Of a DNA stretch of 13,994 bases, positions 6,953-12,826 are shown one piece after another (the stretch's first letter is position 1; every line of letters starts with the position of its first letter). A program made the position numbers and the translations under genes. A model generated the notes under the pieces. It was not told the origin of the DNA and did no database searches. It saw only the letters and a list, made by a program, of their open reading frames with translations. The stretch is from positions 1 through 13,994 of the forward strand of contig JAZSJZ010000009.1 of NCBI GenBank assembly GCA_045534575.1, given 5' to 3'. Source of the DNA: UBA4636 sp045534575 (GTDB lineage: Bacteria > Bacillota > Clostridia > Christensenellales > Borkfalkiaceae).

Positions 6953-7576
6953 ATGAAAGGCAAACTAATAACCTTTGAAGGTTGCGAGGGTTGCGGAAAA
7001 TCTACCCAAACAAGGCTTTTAAAGGAATATTTAGAGAAAAACGGCGTTGATTTTATCATCGCGAGAGAACCCGGTGGCACTGAAATTAGTGAAAAAATCC
7101 GCGCGGTTATTCTAGATAAAAATAACAAGGCTATGGCTGACGAGTGCGAGGCGCTTTTATATGCCGCTTCACGCGCGCAAATCATTAAAGAAGTGGTTTT
7201 GCCAGCGCTAGATGATGGAAAGTTGGTTATTTTAGATAGATATATCGACTCGTCTTTAGCTTATCAAGTTTATGCAAGGGGCTTAAGTTTTGATTTTGTT
7301 AAAAAAATCAATTCCTATTGCTTTGAAAAATGTATGCCCGATTTAACTATTTTTATGAACGTTTCGCCAGACGAGGCGTTCAAAAGAAAGGGCGGGGTTG
7401 ACGCTGAAGATAGAATTGAACTTGCTGGAATTGATTTTCACAGAAAGGTTTATAACGGCTATTTGGAACTTGCAAAAACCTTTAGCGATAGAATTGTGCC
7501 TTTTGATTGCAAAGGCACAAAGCTAGAAACAAACGCAAAGATAATCGAGTATTTAAAGGAAAGAGGCTTTATTTAA
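6953..7576 (+). CDS. tmk: Thymidylate kinase (dTMP kinase)
   Basis: This phosphorylates dTMP to dTDP with ATP, an essential step in dTTP supply. The start is ATG 6953, since GGAG lies 5 bases before it; a longer frame from TTG 6911 would begin inside the terminator hairpin. The 207-residue product has the P-loop GCEGCGKST at 10-18, the REPGGT substrate motif at 38-43, LDRYIDSS with DRY at 95-97, and a lid region with KRKGGVDAEDR near 144-154. Length is usual for bacterial TMPK. Its stop codon overlaps the holB start as TAATG, so the two genes are likely translationally coupled. The tmk-holB-ricT order is conserved with Bacillus subtilis. Confidence 0.96.
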   Translation: MKGKLITFEGCEGCGKSTQTRLLKEYLEKNGVDFIIAREPGGTEISEKIRAVILDKNNKAMADECEALLYAASRAQIIKEVVLPALDDGKLVILDRYIDSSLAYQVYARGLSFDFVKKINSYCFEKCMPDLTIFMNVSPDEAFKRKGGVDAEDRIELAGIDFHRKVYNGYLELAKTFSDRIVPFDCKGTKLETNAKIIEYLKERGFI

Positions 7577-8538
7577 TGTTAGACCTTTTAAGACAAACTG
7601 AGGCGTATAAAGTAATTGCCCAAGAAAAAGCGCTTGGCAAACTTTCGCACGCCTATTTGTTCTTATCGAGCGACGAAAAATTTCTTTTGGAGTTTTCTAA
7701 AATTATTGCAAAGGTTATCGCTTGCGAAGAAGATGAGTTTTGCGATAGTTGCAGGGCGTGCAAACTAATAAATAATTTTGCGCATAGCGACGTGAATTTT
7801 TATCCTAAAAAAGATAAAAAACTCTCTGTTAGCGATGCCGATGAAATTATTGATGAGAGCACTATTCGCCCAATCGAACTTAAAAAGCGAATTTTTATCG
7901 TTCACAAGGTCGAAGAGTTAAAGCAATATCAAAACAAACTTTTAAAAACTTTGGAAGAACCGCCAAAGAACGTAACCATAATTTTAACGGCGCAAAACGA
8001 TACTGCGGTGCTACCAACAATATCGTCAAGATCCAAAATTTTCTCGCTTCCAAACTTTTCTAACGAGAAACTTTTTGAACATTTTAGAAAAACGCTTTTA
8101 GATGAGAAAAGGCTAAAAACCGCCGTGTTTTTATCGGGCGGAAGAGCGTTCGAGGTTGAAAATTATTATAATAGCGAAGAAGCGTTTTCGCTATATAACG
8201 AAATTATAAAAATGCTATCGCAAATGAAGTCGGCAAAAAACGTGGGGGCGTTTTCGCAAGAACTTCAAAAATATCAGCCAAAAGAGGTTGTTGCCTTGCT
8301 AAAAACCTGTCTTGGCGGAATGCTCACTTTTATTTTAGGAAAGAGCGATGAGTTTTTAGACCAACGGCTAAAAACCATTGCTAACGATTTTAGGCAAGGC
8401 GCAATTATCGGCGTTATCGATAGGCTAAATCAATTAGAGAAAACGGCGACCTTTAATGCAAACGCTACCATGCTCGTTGATTTAGTTTTGTTCGCCATTA
8501 TGGAGGAGAAGGCAAAGTGGCAAAAGTTATTGGCGTAA
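7576..8538 (+). CDS. holB: DNA polymerase III subunit delta prime
   Basis: Delta prime is the stator of the clamp loader that puts the beta clamp on DNA. The start at 7576 overlaps the tmk stop (TAATG); AGAGG lies upstream. A longer frame from 7507 lies wholly inside tmk and is rejected. The product has 320 residues. HAYLF at 25-29 begins the AAA+ domain, but the usual GPxGxGKT P-loop is replaced by SSDEKFLLE, so it should not hydrolyse ATP, as in E. coli delta prime. A zinc module has C50, C56, C59 and C62. LLKTLEEPP at 122-130 is the typical Walker B region motif. SRSK at 151-154 keeps the arginine finger of the SRC motif but has Ser for Cys. The last 22 bases overlap ricT. Confidence 0.93.
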   Translation: MLDLLRQTEAYKVIAQEKALGKLSHAYLFLSSDEKFLLEFSKIIAKVIACEEDEFCDSCRACKLINNFAHSDVNFYPKKDKKLSVSDADEIIDESTIRPIELKKRIFIVHKVEELKQYQNKLLKTLEEPPKNVTIILTAQNDTAVLPTISSRSKIFSLPNFSNEKLFEHFRKTLLDEKRLKTAVFLSGGRAFEVENYYNSEEAFSLYNEIIKMLSQMKSAKNVGAFSQELQKYQPKEVVALLKTCLGGMLTFILGKSDEFLDQRLKTIANDFRQGAIIGVIDRLNQLEKTATFNANATMLVDLVLFAIMEEKAKWQKLLA

Positions 8539-9398
8539 AATTTAGAAATACCGCAAAGGTTTATTATTTCGCCCCGAACGGCGAAAATTTTGAACTTGGC
8601 GACGGCGTTATCGTTGAAACGGCGCGTGGCGTTGAGTTTGCTAGGGTTACCTTATGCGAAAAAGAGGTTGACGATAGCGAAATCGTTCAGCCGTTGAAAC
8701 AAGTTTTAAGAAAGGCAACGGCTAAAGATATCGAAAAGAACGAAGCAAATTTAAAGAAAGAGCCCGACGCAAAACGAATTGCCGAAGAGCGAATTTTGGC
8801 GCATAAGTTAAAAATGAAACTTATCAACGTTGAATATACTTTCGACGGCAGTAAAATCGTTTTCTATTTCACGGCGGCGGGGCGAATTGATTTTAGAGAT
8901 CTCGTTAAAGACCTTGCTTCTATTTTCCACGTGAGAATTGAACTTAGGCAAGTTGGCGCGAGAGATGAAACTAAACTGCTTGGAGGTATTGCTCCGTGCG
9001 GAAGGGAGTGCTGTTGCGCTAGTTGCATGCCAGATTTTAGAAAAGTTACTATCAAAATGGCAAAAGTGCAAGGCTTATCGCTAAATCCAGCCAAAATTAG
9101 CGGGCTTTGCGGAAGGCTTATGTGTTGCTTAGAATATGAAAACGAATATTATTCTTGCGCCTATAAGAAAATGCCAAAAATGGGCTCAACCGTTTCAACG
9201 CCTGAAGGAAACGGCATGGTAATCGGGCTTAATATGCTAAAATTCTTAGTTAAAGTTAAGATAGATAAAGGCGACGGCGCATTAGTATATAAAGAATTTC
9301 CGCTTGACGAAGTAAAATTCCATAAAAGCGAGGCGGGAGACGACTTGAAAATTAGCAAAGAAGAATTCGCTGAGCTTAAAAAACTTGAAAACGATTAA
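8517..9398 (+). CDS. ricT: PSP1 domain protein RicT (YaaT family)
   Basis: RicT is part of the RicA-RicF-RicT (YmcA-YlbF-YaaT) complex, which in B. subtilis binds [4Fe-4S] clusters, interacts with RNase Y and directs mRNA processing. GTG at 8517 is the start, 8 bases after a strong GGAGGAG. The gene overlaps the end of holB by 22 bases, so they are coupled. The 293-residue product has the PSP1 domain at about residues 55-145, then a cysteine-rich core: C161, C165, C166, C167, C170, C198, C203 and C204, plus C214. The second part (KISGLCGRLMCCLEYE) is the family signature. The first reads CGRECCCASC, more cysteine-rich than the CGRPLCC form I recall from B. subtilis. A ferredoxin gene lies directly downstream. 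Confidence 0.93.
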   Translation: MAKVIGVKFRNTAKVYYFAPNGENFELGDGVIVETARGVEFARVTLCEKEVDDSEIVQPLKQVLRKATAKDIEKNEANLKKEPDAKRIAEERILAHKLKMKLINVEYTFDGSKIVFYFTAAGRIDFRDLVKDLASIFHVRIELRQVGARDETKLLGGIAPCGRECCCASCMPDFRKVTIKMAKVQGLSLNPAKISGLCGRLMCCLEYENEYYSCAYKKMPKMGSTVSTPEGNGMVIGLNMLKFLVKVKIDKGDGALVYKEFPLDEVKFHKSEAGDDLKISKEEFAELKKLEND

Positions 9399-9416
9399 AA
9401 AATTTTGAAAAAAGTA

Positions 9417-9445
9417 TATACAAATTAAAATATTTGTGATACAAT
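9417..9445 (+). promoter_or_regulatory. Ferredoxin gene promoter
   Basis: TATACA (9417-9422) and TACAAT (9440-9445) are 17 bases apart, and TG at 9437-9438 gives an extended -10. The leader of about 45 bases has a weak AACTTT/AAAGTT hairpin at about 9453-9468 and a perfect AGGAGG. Confidence 0.6.
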
Positions 9446-9498
9446 ATTTATAAACTTTGAGAAAAGTTGTTTTATCGAATAATTAGGAGGTAATTCCC

Positions 9499-9669
9499 AT
9501 GGCTTACAAAATTTCAGACGCTTGCATTTCTTGCGCCGCTTGCGCAACTAACTGCCCTGTTTCAGCAATCACTGAAGGCGATTCTCAATATGTGATTGAC
9601 GCTGATGCTTGCATCTCTTGCGGTGCTTGTGCAGATAACTGCCCTGTTTCAGCAATTTCTGAAGAATAA
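9499..9669 (+). CDS. 2[4Fe-4S] ferredoxin
   Basis: This 56-residue clostridial-type ferredoxin is a small cytosolic low-potential electron carrier. It has two CxxCxxCxxxCP motifs: C9, C12, C15, C19 and C38, C41, C44, C48, each followed by PVSAI. One cysteine of each set normally completes the other cluster. The start is sure: AGGAGG lies 8 bases before the ATG, and length is typical. It has its own promoter and is followed by a terminator-like hairpin, so it is probably a strongly expressed monocistronic gene. The two halves are also alike in DNA (9520-9572 and 9607-9659, with about 8 differences in 53 and 21 identical bases in a row). It interrupts an otherwise conserved housekeeping gene order, right after the Fe-S protein RicT. 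Its redox partner is unknown. Confidence 0.96.
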   Translation: MAYKISDACISCAACATNCPVSAITEGDSQYVIDADACISCGACADNCPVSAISEE

Positions 9670-9678
9670 TTAAACGAA

Positions 9679-9709
9679 AATGCACCGCTTATGGCGGTGC
9701 ATTATTCTT
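9679..9709 (+). terminator. Terminator-like hairpin after the ferredoxin gene
   Basis: AATGCACCGC (9679-9688) pairs perfectly with GCGGTGCATT (9694-9703), and a broken T-run (ATTCTT) follows. It lies 9 bases past the ferredoxin stop and only 9 bases before the trmN6 ATG, so it separates the strongly promoted ferredoxin from trmN6 and may hide the trmN6 start region. Confidence 0.65.
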
Positions 9710-9712
9710 GCT

Positions 9713-10402
9713 ATGGAAAACAGTTTAATTTTAGAAGACCTTTTAATTGGTGGCTTTAAAATTTATCAAGCCGAAAATCTTTACCGTTTCACGAGTGATT
9801 CGGTAATTTTATCACGCTTTGCAAAAGGCGGGCAGAAAAACGTCGTTGATTTATGCTCGGGAAGCGGAATTGTTTCTATTCACTATCAGGCTTTGAACGG
9901 CTCGGTAGAGAGGGCAGTTTTATGCGAAGTGCAAAAAGACCTTGCCGATATGAGTAAACTAAGCATTGAAATAAACGGGTTAGAGAAAATTTTCAGCGTT
10001 GAAAACAAGCCTTTGCAAGAACTTGACGGCGAGGAATTTGACCTAGTTCTATGCAATCCGCCGTTCGTTAAGAAAAACAGCGGAATTTTGCCAAGCCAAA
10101 CCCATCTTGCAATTTGCAAAAACGAAGTTTTAGTAACTTTTGAAGAAATCGCAAAAAAGGCGTATTGCCTATTAAAAAAAGGCGGGCTGTTTACCTTTTG
10201 CCATAGAGCCGATAGGCTTAGCGAAATTTTGGTTTGTTTAGAAAAAACTAGGCTCTACCCAACAAGGCTTCAACTTGTTTCCGCGAAAGAAAACGGCGAA
10301 TCGTATCTCGTTTTAATAGAAGCGCAAAAAGAAAAGAAAGCCGAACTAAAAATTCTTCCGCAAGCCCAAAACTTAGCCAAAGATTTTTCAGGAAACTTTT
10401 AA
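9713..10402 (+). CDS. trmN6: tRNA1(Val) (adenine(37)-N6)-methyltransferase family protein
   Basis: This is an SAM-dependent N6-adenine methyltransferase of the TrmN6/YfiC/YabB family, expected to modify A37 of tRNA-Val in the cytosol. I take ATG 9713 as start, giving 229 residues; an upstream in-frame ATG at 9681 would lie in the terminator hairpin. No clear ribosome binding site is seen. The N-terminal YRFTSDSVILSRF (24-36) is the family hallmark, VDLCSGSG (45-52) is SAM-binding motif I, and NPPF (115-118) is the catalytic motif of N6-adenine methylases. In B. subtilis yabB also lies between yaaT and yabC (rsmI), which supports the call. Substrate identity is inferred from family and context only. 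Confidence 0.88.
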   Translation: MENSLILEDLLIGGFKIYQAENLYRFTSDSVILSRFAKGGQKNVVDLCSGSGIVSIHYQALNGSVERAVLCEVQKDLADMSKLSIEINGLEKIFSVENKPLQELDGEEFDLVLCNPPFVKKNSGILPSQTHLAICKNEVLVTFEEIAKKAYCLLKKGGLFTFCHRADRLSEILVCLEKTRLYPTRLQLVSAKENGESYLVLIEAQKEKKAELKILPQAQNLAKDFSGNF

Positions 10403-10436
10403 TAATCGACTTATAGACCAACTTTTTAGGTGAATT

Positions 10437-11240
10437 ATGCTTTATTTTGTTTCAACGCCAATAGGCAACTTAAAAGATATTAGTTATCGCGCGGTGGAAG
10501 TTTTATCTAGCGTTGATATGATTTTTTGCGAAGATACTCGCCACTCAATGCCACTTCTTAATCATTACGGCATTAAAAAACCGCTTCAATCATATAGAAA
10601 GGGAAACGAGGCGGAAACGGCTGAAAAAATTGTTGAACTTTTAAAAGAAGGCAATGAAATTGCCGTAATTTCGGATGCGGGAACGCCCGTTGTTTCGGAC
10701 CCGGGCGAAATCTTGTGCAAAAGACTAAAAAAAGAAAACTTGCAATATACCGTTATCCCCGGCGCAAACGCAGTTTTGCCCGCGCTAATTTTATCTGGGC
10801 TATCTGCTAAGAATTTCACGTTCATTGGTTTTTTACCCGAAAAAAACGCTGAAGTTGAAAAACTTTTAACCTCGATTGAGAACTTAGAAACAACTTTAAT
10901 TTTTTACTGCGCTCCCCACGATTTAAAAGAGACGATAGAAAAGTTATATAAATATCTTGGCGATAGAGAGGCTTGTGCCGTAAAAGAAATAACTAAAGTT
11001 TTCGAAACGGCAACAAACTTTAACCTAAAAGACGGCTTTTTAGGCGACGAAAGGGGCGAATTCGTGTTGGTGGTTGAAGGCGCAAAACGAGAGTCAAATT
11101 TTCAAGATTTGCCTATTAATGAACATATAGCCCTATATTTGGAGCAAGGGCTTTCTAAAATGGATGCAATAAAGAAGGTTGCAAAAGAGCGTGGCGTTCC
11201 AAAAAGTTCGCTTTATAAATATACTCTAGATAATAAGTAG
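10437..11240 (+). CDS. rsmI: 16S rRNA (cytidine(1402)-2'-O)-methyltransferase
   Basis: RsmI methylates the 2'-OH of C1402 in the decoding centre of 16S rRNA. The 267-residue protein belongs to the tetrapyrrole (corrin/porphyrin) methylase superfamily. STPIGNL (6-12) is the N-terminal SAM-site motif, CEDTRHS follows at 31-37, SDAGTPVVSDPG lies at 79-90, and IPGANAVLPALILSGL and FIGFLPEK lie further on. The C-terminal 35 residues (LSKMDAIKKVAKERGVPKSSLYKY) form the usual small helical domain. Length is slightly under the common 280. AGGTGA lies just before the ATG. It is 34 bases after trmN6 and probably co-transcribed with it. The second hairpin array starts 11 bases after its stop codon. Confidence 0.96.
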   Translation: MLYFVSTPIGNLKDISYRAVEVLSSVDMIFCEDTRHSMPLLNHYGIKKPLQSYRKGNEAETAEKIVELLKEGNEIAVISDAGTPVVSDPGEILCKRLKKENLQYTVIPGANAVLPALILSGLSAKNFTFIGFLPEKNAEVEKLLTSIENLETTLIFYCAPHDLKETIEKLYKYLGDREACAVKEITKVFETATNFNLKDGFLGDERGEFVLVVEGAKRESNFQDLPINEHIALYLEQGLSKMDAIKKVAKERGVPKSSLYKYTLDNK

Positions 11241-11251
11241 TTTAATAAAAG

Positions 11252-11425
11252 AAACTAAGTTTGCCCTATGGGCAAGTGAAGTTTACTTCGTAAGTGAAGT
11301 TATCCTGTTGATAGTGAAATTTCGCCTATGGCGAAGTGGGCAAACTTAACTTCACTTGTGTGTAGCATAAACTTCACTGCGTAGCAACTTCACTTTCGCG
11401 TCAGCAAAAACTTCACTAACAGAAA
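11252..11425 (+). repeat. Hairpin-array element, copy 2
   Basis: This is the inverted partner of 558-731, also 174 bp. Read in the rsmI direction it has seven small stems: TTTGCCC/GGGCAA, TTAC/GTAA, TATC/GATA, TTCGCC/GGCGAA, TTGTGT/GCATAA, GC/GC and TTTCGC/GCAAAA, some with G-T pairs or a mismatch. Spacers are AGTGAAGTT in the first half and AACTTCACT in the second, so the halves are complementary and the whole can fold as a branched structure. Loops differ from copy 1 (TAT for TGC, TTC for TCC, CTGTT for TTGC) while most stems are kept. It lies within 11 bases of the rsmI stop codon and leads straight into a terminator. It has no coding potential of its own. Confidence 0.85.
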
Positions 11426-11473
11426 AAGAGATAACATTTCGACTGCTAACCGATTTGTTATCTCTTAATTTTT
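11421..11473 (+). terminator. Intrinsic terminator of the trmN6-rsmI transcript, capping array copy 2
   Basis: AAGAGATAACA (11426-11436) pairs perfectly with TGTTATCTCTT (11456-11466) around a 19-base loop with an inner TCG/CGA, and AATTTTT follows. The A-run before it (AGAAAAA) is shared with the array 1 terminator, but the stem sequence is not. Confidence 0.8.
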
Positions 11474-11491
11474 GCTTTAAAAGTTATAATA

Positions 11492-11520
11492 TTGACGCGC
11501 GAGATAAAAAAAGATAATAT
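11492..11520 (+). promoter_or_regulatory. Promoter of the ECF sigma operon
   Basis: TTGACG (11492-11497) and TAATAT (11515-11520) are 17 bases apart. This looks like a vegetative promoter with a weak -10. The leader of about 70 bases carries a degenerate repeat unit and a very strong AGGAGGTGAT ribosome binding site (11582-11591). Confidence 0.5.
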
Positions 11521-11544
11521 AAATAAAAAAATTTTTAAAATTTG

Positions 11545-11564
11545 CAAGTGAAAAGTTAAGTTTG
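11545..11564 (+). repeat. Degenerate unit of the hairpin array in the sigma gene leader
   Basis: CAAGTGAAAAGTTAAGTTTG matches CAAGTGAAGTTAAGTTTG at the centre of array copy 1 (625-642), except for a 2-base insertion. It lies between the promoter and the ribosome binding site of the ECF sigma gene. Confidence 0.4.
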
Positions 11565-11597
11565 TGCGTCTTATAAGTGAAAGGAGGTGATGCGATT

Positions 11598-12128
11598 ATG
11601 GTTGAAAATTACTATAGTTTTTTTGAAGGTGATGAATTGGCACTTAAGCGCATTATCGATAGTTATTCAAAACAACTTTATCGGTTTATTATAAGTTTTG
11701 TTAGCGATAATTTTGTTGCCGAAGATATTTTAGAAGACGTTTTTCTTTCGCTTATAATAAAAAAGCGCAAACTAGAGGATGAAATGGCGTTCAAGAGTTA
11801 TTTGTTTAAAACAGCGAGAAATAAATGTTATGATTACATAAACCGCCATAAAAACAAATTTACAAAACTTGATGAAAGGCTTCCCGACGAGGGCTGTTCG
11901 CTTGACGAAATTGCAAACAAAGAGTTTGATAAAAAATTAGTAGCCGTTGCGTTAGAAAAGTTAAGCGCCGACCATTATTGCGTTATTTACCTTTCGTTTT
12001 TTGAGCAAATGAAGAACAAAGAGATTGCAAAGATTATGAAAAAGACGCAAAAGCAAGTGGAAAATTTATTGTTTAATGCAAAAATTAAGCTAAAAAAAAT
12101 ATTAAAGGAGATAGGTTATGAAGACTGA
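11598..12128 (+). CDS. ECF-type RNA polymerase sigma factor
   Basis: This small sigma-70 family factor (176 residues) directs RNA polymerase to a specific promoter set. I choose ATG 11598, 6 bases after AGGAGGTGAT; the GTG at 11577 lies upstream of that site. Region 2 spans about residues 15-85 (KRIIDSYSKQLYRFI, AEDILEDVFLSLI, FKSYLFKTARNKCYDYINRHK). Region 4 spans about 115-172, with a helix-turn-helix at KNKEIAKIMKKTQKQVENLLFNAK in altered spacing. There is no region 1.1 or 3, as expected for group 4. It overlaps the next gene by 11 bases, the layout of sigma and its membrane regulator. Its regulon and ECF group cannot be told here. Confidence 0.9.
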   Translation: MVENYYSFFEGDELALKRIIDSYSKQLYRFIISFVSDNFVAEDILEDVFLSLIIKKRKLEDEMAFKSYLFKTARNKCYDYINRHKNKFTKLDERLPDEGCSLDEIANKEFDKKLVAVALEKLSADHYCVIYLSFFEQMKNKEIAKIMKKTQKQVENLLFNAKIKLKKILKEIGYED

Positions 12129-12756
12129 AGAAATGATATTTGAAAACGTTTTGCAAAAATACGCTGTTTATAAAAGGCAAAAAGCAAAAAGAAACGTTCG
12201 CATTTTTAGTAGTGTTGGAGCGTTTGTGTTAGCATTGGCAATTTCGTTGCCGTTAATTTTTAGAAATGAAAATAAAAATTTTGCTGGCAATTCTCAAAGT
12301 GATTCGCAAAATTCTCAAATGGGTCTTGCCACTTCCGACGTTCCATATATCATAAGCACAGAAGAGTTCTATAATAGCATTAACGCTGAGGGCTTTACAG
12401 CGTTAACCGTAAGAGAAGATAAAATTACAAACATTTCTAATATTTTCAATACGGAATATAATTGCACGCATTATATGAGAGTTGGCAGAAACACTAGGGA
12501 CGAATATTGGATAATGGATTATTACTATTATGGTTTTGAAATAAATTGGAAATATTGTGAAAATTATAGGATAAAACAAAACATAACTTTCAATGGCGTT
12601 TCGGGCGTTGTTGCGGGTAACGAGGAAGATTTCAAAAGAGGCGGTATGCGTTTTTATTTCGATTTTGGCGGTGGCAAAGGCATTTCCGTTTACTACGCAA
12701 ATTTAGATAAGGTTGATGTGTTTGAAGCATTAAACAAAATTTTTGTTCAAAGATAA
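12118..12756 (+). CDS. Single-pass membrane protein, possible anti-sigma factor
   Basis: This 212-residue protein starts at ATG 12118, with AAAGGAG 7 bases before it, and overlaps the sigma gene by 11 bases. Residues 1-28 are a short basic cytosolic tail, about 29-48 form one membrane helix (FSSVGAFVLALAISLPLIF), and the rest faces outside. A Ser/Asn/Gln-rich linker (53-70) leads to an aromatic-rich domain with C116 and C147, which could form a disulfide. I do not recognise that domain. Operon layout suggests it senses an envelope signal and holds the sigma factor, but the cytosolic part is shorter than a usual anti-sigma domain and lacks an HxxxCxxC zinc motif. The role is therefore an inference from context. 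A bidirectional terminator follows. Confidence 0.75.
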   Translation: MKTEEMIFENVLQKYAVYKRQKAKRNVRIFSSVGAFVLALAISLPLIFRNENKNFAGNSQSDSQNSQMGLATSDVPYIISTEEFYNSINAEGFTALTVREDKITNISNIFNTEYNCTHYMRVGRNTRDEYWIMDYYYYGFEINWKYCENYRIKQNITFNGVSGVVAGNEEDFKRGGMRFYFDFGGGKGISVYYANLDKVDVFEALNKIFVQR

Positions 12757-12779
12757 TTTTAGAATTTATTTTTTAAAAG

Positions 12780-12816
12780 AAAAAAGGCTAACCGTTTGGT
12801 TAGCCTTAAGTTTTTA
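12780..12816. terminator. Bidirectional terminator
   Basis: GGCTAACC (12786-12793) pairs perfectly with GGTTAGCC (12798-12805) around a 4-base loop, with AA/TT extending the stem. A GTTTTT run follows on the plus strand, and a T6 run follows on the minus strand. It can end both the sigma operon and the convergent ATPase gene. Confidence 0.85.
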
Positions 12817-12826
12817 GCATTAAATT

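Noticed and set aside
7507..7575. Longer N-terminus for holB inside tmk
   Set aside because: The extension is basic sequence from another frame of tmk; the ATG at 7576 has the typical TAATG coupling, and MLDLLRQTEAYK fits the family start.
9679..9712. Upstream ATG start for trmN6
   Set aside because: The extra residues are encoded by the terminator hairpin, and the family begins near ENSLILEDLLIGGFKI.
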